Made by a program: the position numbers and the translations under genes. The notes under the pieces are model-generated. The model was not told where the DNA came from, did no database searches, and saw nothing but the letters and a program-made list of their open reading frames with translations. Source: Planctomycetales bacterium (GTDB lineage: Bacteria; Planctomycetota; Planctomycetia; Pirellulales; Lacipirellulaceae). From it: 40,072 bases of DNA. How positions within the stretch are numbered: the stretch's first letter is position 1; each line of letters opens with the position of its first letter. The DNA is taken from contig JAGQOU010000038.1 of assembly GCA_020427145.1 (NCBI GenBank), positions 1 to 40,072 of the forward strand, read 5' to 3'. Positions 32,940-40,072 of the stretch are shown here, piece by piece.

Positions 32940-33433
32940 CTTGGTGGCGATCCCCTTTTGAGGGCCAACGGCGGTGGAATGCGCGCATCTGCGCGGGCAT
33001 TGCGGCAAGCTGTCATGGCGATCGAGTCTCGTTTGTCGGCTCCCCGCCGCAGGGATTGAGTGGAAGCTGCGTGCTGCGCGTTGGATGAAACGTCGGCGCC
33101 TAATCGGCGTCGGCTCAATCGGACGACGAGGCATTTTCTATGCGCGCAACTTACGGATTTCGTGGCGACCGCAGTGGGAACTTCCAACTCATTCCGGCAA
33201 TCCGCCAGCGGGCTGTTGCTCGTTTCAACCCCTTGCGTGGGGACTTGCCTTTATTGGCGCTGATGACGAGAGGAGTTTGCTCCTTGGTCGGATTCCGCGA
33301 CCACAAGATGTGATCAAGATCGGACGAACCGTTCATAGGGTGATAGACTGTCGAGTCGACGCGAAGCGCGACATCGTTGCCGCCGAAAGTCCGCCGAGGC
33401 GCCGCGAGTCCTTTCAAGCGGAGGAGATTTGCG
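32940..33433. other. 494-bp gap within the protease cluster
   Basis: A 57-codon frame (33140-33313, beginning MRATYGFRGDRSGNFQLIPA) is open on the plus strand, with Arg/Leu-rich composition and no ribosome binding site. It is not convincing. Because of this gap the M6 gene may have its own promoter. No terminator or paired promoter boxes were identified. Confidence 0.4.
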
Positions 33434-34951
33434 ATGTCGTTTCCATTCTTCGGCGAAGAGTTCACTTTTACGCAGCCAGACGGAGCCCGACTCCCGGTTC
33501 GCGGTTGGGGCGACCAAAACCAGGCCGTTTTCGAGACGCTCGACGGCTACACGGTGACTCGCGATCCGATCACCGGTTTCTATCAGTACGCGACCGTCGA
33601 CGCCGATGCGTCGGAACTACTCCCGACGGGCGTGCGGCCAGGCGTGGCCGAGCCGCGACATCTCGGGCTCAAGGATGGCGTGCGGATCAGTCGCGAGGCG
33701 GCTGCCGCAATGGCCGAGGTCGGCGTCGGCCTCCCCGAGCCGTGGTGGAAGACTCGTCGTCAACAGGTCAAGGGTGCGAAGCGGGCGATGGCGATGGCCA
33801 ATGTGTTCGCCGCGCCGCCGGCCCGACAGACGATCGGCGACTATGCGGGGCTGTGCCTTCTCGTCGAATTCTCGGACATGCCGGGGACGATCCCGCGAGA
33901 CGAGGTGGATGCGTTCTGCAATCAGCCTGGGTACGGCGGATTTGGCAACAACGGGTCAGTGTACGACTACTTCCTCGACAACTCCGTTGGCAAGCTGCGA
34001 TACGCAACGATCGTTGCCCCCTACTACACGGCCCGACACCCGCGAGCCTATTATACGAATCCCGCGGCGCCTTACGGGCAGCGCGCTCGGGAGTTGATTC
34101 GCGAGGCGCTCGCCTATCACGTGGCGCAAGGATTTGACTTCGGCGGGTTGACCACGGACGTGGAAGACCACGTCTACGCGACGAGCGTCTTCTACGCGGG
34201 GAATCGGGTCAACAACTGGTCCGAAGGACTCTGGCCGCACGCGTCGCGACTCCTGACGCCCTATCCCGTGGCGCCTGGCGTGCGGGCCTATGACTACCAG
34301 ATCACCGACATCGGTTCCGCGCTCACGCTCGGCACGTACTGCCACGAGAACGGTCACATGCTATGCGACTTCCCGGACCTTTATGACTACGGTGCGCCGG
34401 GCATTCAATCGGGCGGAATTGGATCCTATTGCCTGATGTGCGCAGGCGGGAACGCAAATCGACGCAATCCAGTACAGATTTGCGCCTACTTGAAGCACCA
34501 AGCGGGCTGGGCGAATTCGGTGACCCCGATCACAACAGGGTTGACGGCGCAAGCCCCGGCGGGGACGAACGACTTCTTCGTCTACGCCAGAAACGCGGTC
34601 GAGTACTTCATCCTCGAAAATCGGCAACGGTCGGGGCGCGATGCCGCGCTCCCGGATTCAGGTCTGGCGATCTGGCACGTCGATGAGCTCGGCAGCAACA
34701 ACAACGAGCAGATGACGCCGGGATCGCACTACGAATGTTCTCTGGAACAAGCGGACGGACAGTTCGACTTGGAGCATGGACAGCATGCCGGCGACGAGAA
34801 GGACCTGTTCCACGCGGGTTGGCGCGATCGTTTCGCGGACTCGACGACCCCGTCCAGCAAGTGGTGGGACGGCACGGCATCGGGTCTTGACGTCTACGGG
34901 ATTGGGCCAACCGGAACTCAGATGACGTTTTCGGCGAATCGTCCCGCGTGA
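33434..34951 (+). CDS. M6-family (immune inhibitor A-like) metalloprotease without a signal peptide
   Basis: The 505-residue protein starts at ATG 33434 with GGAGGAG 8 nt upstream. It opens directly with the M6 N-terminal prodomain (FTFTQPDGARLPVRGWGDQN, then ETLDGYTVTRDPITGFYQYA), so there is no room for a signal peptide. The catalytic domain runs from about 140. YDYFLDNSVGKLRYATIVAP and the zinc-binding HENGH at 304-308 (family form HExxH), followed by CDFPDLYDYG, are clear. A C-terminal beta-rich region follows (YFILENRQRSGRDAALPDSG, then LAIWHVDE), as in family members. InhA-like enzymes are normally secreted zinc endopeptidases. This one may be cytoplasmic, use another export route, or have its true start upstream in a different frame. 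It is the last gene of the protease cluster. Confidence 0.92.
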   Translation: MSFPFFGEEFTFTQPDGARLPVRGWGDQNQAVFETLDGYTVTRDPITGFYQYATVDADASELLPTGVRPGVAEPRHLGLKDGVRISREAAAAMAEVGVGLPEPWWKTRRQQVKGAKRAMAMANVFAAPPARQTIGDYAGLCLLVEFSDMPGTIPRDEVDAFCNQPGYGGFGNNGSVYDYFLDNSVGKLRYATIVAPYYTARHPRAYYTNPAAPYGQRARELIREALAYHVAQGFDFGGLTTDVEDHVYATSVFYAGNRVNNWSEGLWPHASRLLTPYPVAPGVRAYDYQITDIGSALTLGTYCHENGHMLCDFPDLYDYGAPGIQSGGIGSYCLMCAGGNANRRNPVQICAYLKHQAGWANSVTPITTGLTAQAPAGTNDFFVYARNAVEYFILENRQRSGRDAALPDSGLAIWHVDELGSNNNEQMTPGSHYECSLEQADGQFDLEHGQHAGDEKDLFHAGWRDRFADSTTPSSKWWDGTASGLDVYGIGPTGTQMTFSANRPA

Positions 34952-35013
34952 TTGCCTGAGGTTCGCGCACAGCAAAGAAACTCGCGTCTGGAGGCGCCAT
35001 CCGCGCCGGACGG

Positions 35014-36312
35014 CTAATCATTTCGCTCTAGCAAGCCAAACAGCGAAGCGTGAAGTCGCAACTCCCCTCCCCGTCCCTTGGCGACGAGCCCCCGAAAGTA
35101 CGCCGCCGGCTGCCGCACGGGTCGGTCCGTCCGCTCCGTCGCTCGATCAGTCAGCAACAGGCACAGGGCCGCCCCGGTCCGTCCCAACACGCTGCACGCC
35201 TCGCCCCAACTCGCCTGCGAGATTCCCCACCGCGATCGCAGTCGGTAGGCCGCCTCGACCACGTCGTCCCAGCCCGGCTGCGACGGCAACAGTTCGGTAA
35301 GGCGCCCGCTGGCCGCCCTCAGCGCCATGGCCAAGGTCACGTGCTGCACCCCCGAGCCCTGTCGCGGATCAGTTGACTCTGGAGATTCCGCTACGCTTTC
35401 CTGAAAGCAGGGGTCCGCTGGACTACAAGAATCAGTATTTGATGGAGTGGTAGAATTGTAGTGGGCGAACCTCGGTTCGCTCCTGGACGAACCTTTGCGT
35501 GTTTCCGGGCGCAATGTCGTCCGCCGAGACACCGCGTCAGCGTCAGCTTTTCCTACCGCCCCAACAACCGCCAACAACTCGCTCTGCAGACTCACGTGGC
35601 GAGCCAGCAACCTCCGCAGCTCGGCCAGGCCAATATGCGTCCGCAGTTGAATAGCGATCTCTTCGTACTCCGCTTCGTACGGCGCTACCGTCGCCATGTC
35701 CCTCCCCTCCTCCGCCTGCGCCTCCTGTAAGAGCCCGCGAATCTGCCGCCGCAGCCCTGAAATCTCCCGTTTGGTTGCCAGCCAGGCCTCGTCGTAGAGC
35801 TTCTTCTCGTGGAGCTTCTGCTCCAGCGCTGACCGCAGTTCGGCCAGCGGGCTGAGGTCGACGCCGTAGGCGTACGCGATCCGGCCCGTGTCAGGATCGC
35901 GGCGGCCATACCGTTTGTGATTGCCGCTGTCGCGCCACGCGAGAGCCCCGATTTCAAACAGTTTCGCTTCGAGCTTCTGGATTTGACGTTCCGAGACCCC
36001 CAGGTCGAGTGCGGTGCGCGACAGCGACTGAAACACGATCGGCCGACTCCCCTCCTCCCAGTCGCAATCGCGCGTGTAGGCCAAGTAGTAGTCCAGCAAT
36101 TGGATCATCCGCGGCGTGAACCCGCCCGCCTGGCCGACTTTCTTGACCAACAGCAGCAAATCGTACCGATTGACCCCCTCCTCCAGGCCCGCGAAGGTCT
36201 CGCAGAGATGCATTGCATGCCGATAGTCGTCGGACGCGATGCGACCGCCGCCGGGGCGATAGGAAGACAGGTCGTTTGTGGGGCGTGGACCAAGTGTGGG
36301 CGTGTGGGGCAT
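35014..36312 (-). CDS. repC: RepC-like plasmid replication initiator
   Basis: The 432-residue protein matches the N-terminal domain of plasmid replication protein RepC. It shows GVNRYDLLLLVKKVGQAGGF, PRMIQLLDYYLAYTRDCDWE, then a winged-helix core SLSRTALDLGVSERQIQKLE and IGALAWRDSGNHKRYGRRDP, and YAYGVDLSPLAELR (about 45-160). A coiled coil (about 160-200) and a variable Ser-rich middle (about 275-325) follow. The C-terminal segment (ALRAASGRLTELLPSQPGWD onward) is also RepC-like in layout. In repABC plasmids RepC binds the origin that lies inside its own gene. The ATG at 36312 has AGAGGAG, but about 18 nt away, which is too far for a normal ribosome binding site. That SD is followed by GGCGGCTT, complementary to one arm of a leader hairpin, so translation may be RNA-controlled. 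Confidence 0.85.
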   Translation of the reverse strand: MPHTPTLGPRPTNDLSSYRPGGGRIASDDYRHAMHLCETFAGLEEGVNRYDLLLLVKKVGQAGGFTPRMIQLLDYYLAYTRDCDWEEGSRPIVFQSLSRTALDLGVSERQIQKLEAKLFEIGALAWRDSGNHKRYGRRDPDTGRIAYAYGVDLSPLAELRSALEQKLHEKKLYDEAWLATKREISGLRRQIRGLLQEAQAEEGRDMATVAPYEAEYEEIAIQLRTHIGLAELRRLLARHVSLQSELLAVVGAVGKADADAVSRRTTLRPETRKGSSRSEPRFAHYNSTTPSNTDSCSPADPCFQESVAESPESTDPRQGSGVQHVTLAMALRAASGRLTELLPSQPGWDDVVEAAYRLRSRWGISQASWGEACSVLGRTGAALCLLLTDRATERTDRPVRQPAAYFRGLVAKGRGGELRLHASLFGLLERND

Positions 36313-36420
36313 GAGTTGTCGTAAGCCGCCCTCCTCTGCGCTGAAAAACAGTGTGCAAGAAACCGCTGCGCACTACAGAAAGTAGTTGCATTCTTGCTCC
36401 GGCAGCGCTACGGTGAAATT

Positions 36421-36485
36421 GCACAATCACTGAGCCCTGCTCAAAGTTTTCACAAAGCCGCCGCTCTTCAGGCGGCTTTGTCTTT
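36421..36485 (+). ncRNA. Candidate antisense (ctRNA-like) regulator of repC
   Basis: A plausible plus-strand promoter (TTGCAT at 36386-36391, 17-bp spacer, TACGGT at 36409-36414) is followed by a terminator with a perfect 9-bp stem: AAAGCCGCC (36454-36462), an 8-nt loop, GGCGGCTTT (36471-36479), then GTCTTTTC. This would give an RNA of about 65 nt opposite the repC leader, the size and place of the ctRNA that controls repC in repABC plasmids. The -10 box is weak. Start and end are estimates. Confidence 0.4.
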
Positions 36486-36716
36486 TCTGGCTTCGTTCGG
36501 GTCGTGCTCCTCCTTGAATGATGGGTTGATGGGAAGCGCCCTCCTCGCAGTTCGCCCGATCGAGATGCGGCCAGAAGGACCAGACTCAATCACAGATGTC
36601 CCTGCGCGAAGGGAATACGCAGTCGCCTGCGGGAGAGAAACTCCCAAGAATCGGCAGACCTTGGCTACCAGAGTGACGATTCGCGCCGGCAAAGTCAAGA
36701 TTTAGTTGGCCGTGCT

Positions 36717-37060
36717 GCGACATGGGCATGCCGGTTGCCATGGTCGTCGATCTGGATCATCTCTCTGGAGGCCGCAGATTCCGAGCTGTTGCCGGCAGCG
36801 GCCATCCCGTGGCCATGGTGCGCGCTGGGCATGACCGCCGCGCATGTCCAAGCTGTCCGCGGTTGCGCGTCGCGGAGGCCGGTCCGCGCAGGGGTGCGCC
36901 CAGGGCGCCTATGTGGCAACATGGCCAGCCGTCCGCGCACTGTCCGTAAATGAAACACTCCTGTCCACACGGCAGAAACAGGCCGGGTGGGAGTGTTCAA
37001 GTCTCGTGGCCATGATGCACACTGCGCATGGCCAGCGGACATGAACGCGCCGAACGTGGC
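36717..37060. repeat. Repeated palindromic motif region, candidate iterons or partition sites
   Basis: Variants of a motif built from GTGGCCATG and GGCATG or CATGGCC recur in this 340-bp gap. The best copies are at 36809 (GTGGCCATGGTGCGCGCTGG then GCATGACC) and 37006 (GTGGCCATGATGCACACTGC then GCATGGCC), identical at most positions. In the second copy TGGCCATG and CATGGCCA form a perfect inverted repeat. Further partial copies occur near 36722, 36919 and 37056. AACACTCC (36954-36961) and GGAGTGTT (36990-36997) form another inverted repeat. The region lies between repC and the coiled-coil regulator, where an origin or centromere-like site would be expected. Confidence 0.55.
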
Positions 37061-37206
37061 CAGTGACCGCCCTGGGCGCGCCCATGCGCAAGCTGATCAG
37101 AGTGACTCATGCTGACCGTGCGCGTTGGGTAACAAACCATTTGCCAAGAGTGTGAAAACCGTAGTAGGGTGGTCACAGTTCGATTTGAGACCCCCTGCGA
37201 GGCCCT

Positions 37207-37752
37207 TTGAGCAAAACCAAGTATTCCATCTCGGCCGCCAGCCGTATCACCGGCAAGAGTCGCGCCACGATTTCCCGACACACGAAGGCGGGGACGCTGT
37301 CGTTCGAGTTGGACCGCGATAACAACAAACTCATCGAAGGGAGCGAGTTGGTGCGAGTCTACGGCGACGAGTGCGATTTCTCGCGGGAGGAGAAAAGGGG
37401 CCGGAGTATCGAAACGGCGCGGAGCGAATCGAAGCCGACCGAGGCCCACGCCGCGATCAACGCCGTCCGCGAAGAGCAGATCAAACAGTACATGGCCCAG
37501 ATCGAGCATCTCCAACAAGCGCTCGACAAGGCGCAAGACAGTCAAAACCGCATCACGCTGTTGTTGGAACAGAGAACGACCGAACGGACGGACTGGCAAG
37601 ATTCCTTGGACGCGATGGCCAAGACGATCGCCGACCAGACCGAAAGCCAGATCAAGCAGCTTCGCACAAAGCACGAACAGGAGATCCTGCAACTCAAACG
37701 CGCGTTGCACAAGGAACGTCACAAATCGCTTTGGCAACGGCTTTGGAAATGA
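37207..37752 (+). CDS. Plasmid-type DNA-binding protein with coiled coil
   Basis: The 181-residue protein has an N-terminal MerR-like winged helix (KYSISAASRITGKSRATISR, then TLSFELDRDNNKLIEGSELV and RVYGD, about 5-55). A basic linker follows, then a long coiled coil (about 85-170: INAVREEQIKQYMAQIEHLQ to KQLRTKHEQEILQLKRALHK) ending KSLWQRLWK. I recall the motif SAASRITGKSR as characteristic of small DNA-binding proteins encoded next to replication genes on plasmids of proteobacteria; the layout also resembles KfrA. It may control copy number, partition or the primase gene that starts 27 bp downstream. The start is a TTG at 37207, with a short GAGG upstream and no better alternative. No membrane segment is present. 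Confidence 0.85.
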   Translation: MSKTKYSISAASRITGKSRATISRHTKAGTLSFELDRDNNKLIEGSELVRVYGDECDFSREEKRGRSIETARSESKPTEAHAAINAVREEQIKQYMAQIEHLQQALDKAQDSQNRITLLLEQRTTERTDWQDSLDAMAKTIADQTESQIKQLRTKHEQEILQLKRALHKERHKSLWQRLWK

Positions 37753-37779
37753 CGGTCGGGAGCAGGGGAGGCGGAACGC

Positions 37780-38793
37780 ATGGATCGTGAGTCGGAACTG
37801 GACGCGTTCAAACAGATTAACCTCAGTCTCATCGCCAGCGCGCACGGCTACGAGATCGATCGCAAGAAGTCGACCCGCCACTCGGTCCTGATGGCCAGCG
37901 GCGGCGACAAGATCATCATCGCCCAGCAGGGCCGGCACTACGTCTATTGCAGCGTCTTCGATCCGTCGTCGGCCGGGACGGCGATTGATTTTGTGCAACG
38001 AGTCGTCGAGCCGGGTTGCTCCCTCGGTCGCGTCCGCCAGCTCCTCCGGCCCTATCTGGGGGGCGGTCAGCTGGCGAACTTTCAGCAACAGCAGCAGGGA
38101 CGGTATCAATCCGACATCAGCGCCAGCGAACCCGATCTGCTGGGCGTCGCCGCCCGCTTGTCGCGGTTCGAGACGATCGAAACGCCGCACCCGTATTTGT
38201 GCGAAGCGCGCGGCATCCCGTTTGAGCTGCTGGTGAGTCCGCGCCTCGACGGACGAATTCGCCATTGTCCGCGCCGCGGATCGATCGTGTTTCCCCACTG
38301 GGGGACGGCCGCCGCATTCGAAAGTCTGGCTGAAGCCCCGACCGGCTACGAAATCAAAGGCCGCGGCGTGAACCTCTTTAGCAAGGGGGGCCGCAAGGGA
38401 CTCTGGGCGTCGGCCGGCTCTCCCGGCGATCGGGTCCTGGCTGTGGCCGAGAGCGGTCTCGACGCAGTGTCCTACTTGGCGGCGCGGGGCGAGGAGGGGA
38501 CGCGGGTCTGTTCAATCAGCGGGCAGATGAACCCCCAGCAGCCCGCACTGATTCAGGCGGCGATGGAGCAGTTGGGGCACGGCGCTCAGGTCGTACCGGC
38601 GTTTGACAACGACGCGGCCGGAGATGTCTTGACGGTCAAGCTGGAGGAACTGGTGACCGGCCTGGCGCGGCCCGACCTGCAGTTCCGCGACGATCGCCCG
38701 CCGACGCGCGGCGCGGACTGGAATCAGGTTGTCGTCGAGGACGCGATCAAGTGCGGGCGCATCAACGGGTCGGGAATGCATTTTGGGCGATAG
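37780..38793 (+). CDS. DUF3991 and TOPRIM domain primase-like protein
   Basis: The 337-residue protein carries a DUF3991-type region (about 110-210: LSRFETIETPHPYLCEARGI, then RIRHCPRRGSIVFPHWGTAA and YEIKGRGVNLFSKGG) followed by a TOPRIM domain (about 225-300). The TOPRIM acidic residues are visible in RVLAVAESGLDAVSYLAARG (Glu) and VVPAFDNDAAGDVLTVKLEE (Asp-x-Asp). Proteins of this architecture occur on plasmids and integrative elements and are thought to prime replication or mobilisation. A short N-terminal domain (about 1-100) resembles the helix-rich leader of such primases. The start ATG at 37780 follows GGGAGG closely. It lies 27 bp after the DNA-binding gene, so they form an operon. 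No relaxase domain is seen. Confidence 0.88.
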   Translation: MDRESELDAFKQINLSLIASAHGYEIDRKKSTRHSVLMASGGDKIIIAQQGRHYVYCSVFDPSSAGTAIDFVQRVVEPGCSLGRVRQLLRPYLGGGQLANFQQQQQGRYQSDISASEPDLLGVAARLSRFETIETPHPYLCEARGIPFELLVSPRLDGRIRHCPRRGSIVFPHWGTAAAFESLAEAPTGYEIKGRGVNLFSKGGRKGLWASAGSPGDRVLAVAESGLDAVSYLAARGEEGTRVCSISGQMNPQQPALIQAAMEQLGHGAQVVPAFDNDAAGDVLTVKLEELVTGLARPDLQFRDDRPPTRGADWNQVVVEDAIKCGRINGSGMHFGR

Positions 38794-38890
38794 GAAGAAT
38801 AAGAAGAGTGGGACGGCGGACAGTCGGTCGCATCGCCAGCGTGACGCGGGCGGCGCCGGGGCCCAAAACTCGGCGTTCGACTACAGGACC

Positions 38891-39490
38891 TCACGGCGCC
38901 GTTTCGACTGCGGGCTCGGCGGCAGGCAGCGGCGAGTCGTCGATGCGTTCCCACTGGAAGAGTTCTCCGTCGTCGACGCGCTCCAGCGTGAGGGCTGCGG
39001 GGGCCCAACTGCGAATATGAAACCGCGTGGTTTCGTCGAGTGCGAGCACGAGCAGCCGTTTGTACGAGGCGTCAGGTCGACCGCCCTGCAAATAGAAAGT
39101 GACGTCGTCCCCCTCGACTTCCCAGGTCGTGTCGATCTCGACGCGGTCGGCGCCGATGACGAACGCCCCGGCCGCGGGCGGTTCGACGATGAGCCGTCCG
39201 CGGCCAGCCCCGTCGATCGACAGAAAACGCTCGCCCCCCTGGGCGTGGGCTTGGCGGTAGAGTCCGGGGGCGACCTTGTATTTCTCCTGGGGAGGGACGA
39301 CCAAGTCGGCGGTGCTCGATTCCGTGCCGGGCGCGGCGGCGCAATAAGGGACGATCCACCACACAACAATGAAAAATGCCGCGACCACGGCACAGAATGC
39401 GCCCACTGTGAGCAAGGCGAGCCGCCGCCAGAGAGGTCGTGTCGTGCGTCGCGACGGATTCTCCGCGGGACTGAGTCTGTCAGTGGTCAT
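38891..39490 (-). CDS. Membrane-anchored hypothetical protein, 199 aa
   Basis: From ATG 39490, with TGAGGT about 9 nt upstream, the protein starts with a basic segment (PSRRTTRPLWRR). One hydrophobic helix follows (about 23-45, ALLTVGAFCAVVAAFFIVVW). The remainder is extracytoplasmic, with a beta-rich body (APGLYRQAHAQGGERFLSID, VIGADRVEIDTTWEVEGDDV, YKRLLVLALDETTRFHIRSW) and an acidic C-terminus. No family is recognised. The body resembles no enzyme and may be a small beta-sandwich. It begins 11 bp after the stop of the upstream membrane gene on the same strand, so the two form an operon and may act as a complex. An upstream extension in the same frame is open but not protein-like. Confidence 0.75.
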   Translation of the reverse strand: MTTDRLSPAENPSRRTTRPLWRRLALLTVGAFCAVVAAFFIVVWWIVPYCAAAPGTESSTADLVVPPQEKYKVAPGLYRQAHAQGGERFLSIDGAGRGRLIVEPPAAGAFVIGADRVEIDTTWEVEGDDVTFYLQGGRPDASYKRLLVLALDETTRFHIRSWAPAALTLERVDDGELFQWERIDDSPLPAAEPAVETAP

Positions 39491-39501
39491 CGCTCGAAAC
39501 C

Positions 39502-40072
39502 TCATTCTCCGGGACGGAATGCATAGATGGCCCGCGCCAGCGGGGGCAGGCCGTTGACGACATCGGCCGCTCGATAACCCGATCGGCCTGCCGCGGCGCG
39601 AATCACGCGGTTCAAATAGGACCGAATGACGTACAGCCACACCAGCACGACCGAAAACACCAGCACAAAAAAGATCCCCATCAGCGGCGCGATCACCGCC
39701 ACGAACAAACCGCCGTTGTCGAGCAAGGGGACGTCGGGGAGGGTCGCCAAGTAGTAGTACCAGAGCGCGTTGCGCGGCAGACTGAACGTACCGACCATGG
39801 CCAGAAAGGCGAGGATCAGCGACAGGCTGAACTGCCAGTCGCGGCGGACGAGCGCACAGCGGTCGGCAAAATGCGGCTCGGTATGGGCCCGCGTCAGCAG
39901 CAGCCGGATCGCAAACGCGCTGGTCGCAAACAGGACCGTCACAAACCCGACCGTCTGCGTCACGGTATGCAACACGAGAAAGCCGGTCCCGCCCCCGGCA
40001 AGCACCTGGCTGGCCGTGACCTGCGGCTCGCTGACCTGCCCCCTTCTCCCGGATCCAGTTTTGGAGCGAGAA
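39502..40072 (-). CDS. Polytopic membrane protein (partial at its 5' end)
   Basis: The frame is open to the right edge of the window, so the N-terminus may lie outside. A GTG at 40005 (VLAGGGTGFLVLHTVTQTVG) is the last plausible internal start; upstream the frame reads GQVSEPQVTASQ. Hydrophobic segments lie at roughly residues 5-32, 55-72, 100-125 counted from that GTG, with FVAVIAPLMGIFFVLVFSVV the clearest. The C-terminal part is cytoplasmic and basic (RSYLNRVIRAAAGRSGYRAA). I recognise no family and no catalytic motif. It is followed 11 bp later by the single-pass gene at 39490, suggesting cotranscription. Confidence 0.7.
   Translation of the reverse strand, partial: SRSKTGSGRRGQVSEPQVTASQVLAGGGTGFLVLHTVTQTVGFVTVLFATSAFAIRLLLTRAHTEPHFADRCALVRRDWQFSLSLILAFLAMVGTFSLPRNALWYYYLATLPDVPLLDNGGLFVAVIAPLMGIFFVLVFSVVLVWLYVIRSYLNRVIRAAAGRSGYRAADVVNGLPPLARAIYAFRPGE

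Noticed and set aside
33140..33313. A 57-codon frame between the lipoprotein and M6 genes
   Set aside because: No ribosome binding site and Arg-rich composition. It cannot supply a signal peptide to the M6 gene because it is in another frame with its own stop.
36997..38298. A 433-codon open frame on the minus strand
   Set aside because: It is antisense to the coiled-coil and primase genes, which both have recognisable domains. The product is Arg/Leu-rich and without structure typical of a protein.
1..40072. CRISPR arrays and rRNA genes
   Set aside because: No regularly spaced direct repeats of CRISPR type and no rRNA-like sequence were seen in the window.

Overview
The window looks like chromosome from a member of the phylum Planctomycetota, most likely the order Pirellulales. 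The evidence is the combination of PEP-CTERM sorting tails, type I dockerin-like calcium repeats, a LESRRLL surface-protein motif, a DUF1559 pseudopilin-like protein, and an ECF sigma factor translationally coupled to a Ser/Thr kinase with TPR repeats, all at high GC. No taxonomic search was possible, so this is an inference from family content.

Layout. 0-3.6 kb: an Na/Pi cotransporter (partial, minus strand), a small hypothetical gene, then an LPS heptosyltransferase followed two bases later by a DXD-type sugar transferase. 3.8-9.9 kb: two exported dockerin/PEP-CTERM proteins (one a cyclophilin) flank an accessory stretch with a dead IS66 transposase, tRNA-Leu(CAA) with its terminator, and a tyrosine recombinase broken by one amber codon. 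10-16.5 kb: a surface protein, the ECF sigma-kinase pair, a LuxR-type regulator with a degenerate receiver, and a DUF1559 protein. 16.8-23.6 kb: a mosaic of small genes: a Cys-rich protein, a 44-aa gene, a TacA/TacT-like toxin-antitoxin pair with a visible promoter-operator, a phosphoesterase, a membrane protein that may start at CTG, a small XRE regulator with an operator array facing a 45-codon gene, a stand-alone LuxR HTH gene, and a UvrD-like helicase cut off at its 5' side.

24-27 kb holds a single 993-residue exported protein that fuses an endonuclease/exonuclease/phosphatase domain to a di-heme cytochrome domain. 28.7-35 kb is the most system-like region: five genes on one strand encode a PDZ-caspase, a Tat-exported small protein, an S8 subtilase, a putative lipoprotein resembling a subtilase propeptide, and an M6 metalloprotease without a signal peptide. 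I read this as a possible multi-protease module.

35-38.8 kb resembles a plasmid replication module lodged in the chromosome: a RepC-like initiator, a candidate antisense RNA in its leader, palindromic repeats, a coiled-coil DNA-binding protein and a TOPRIM primase. The window ends with two membrane-associated genes on the minus strand.
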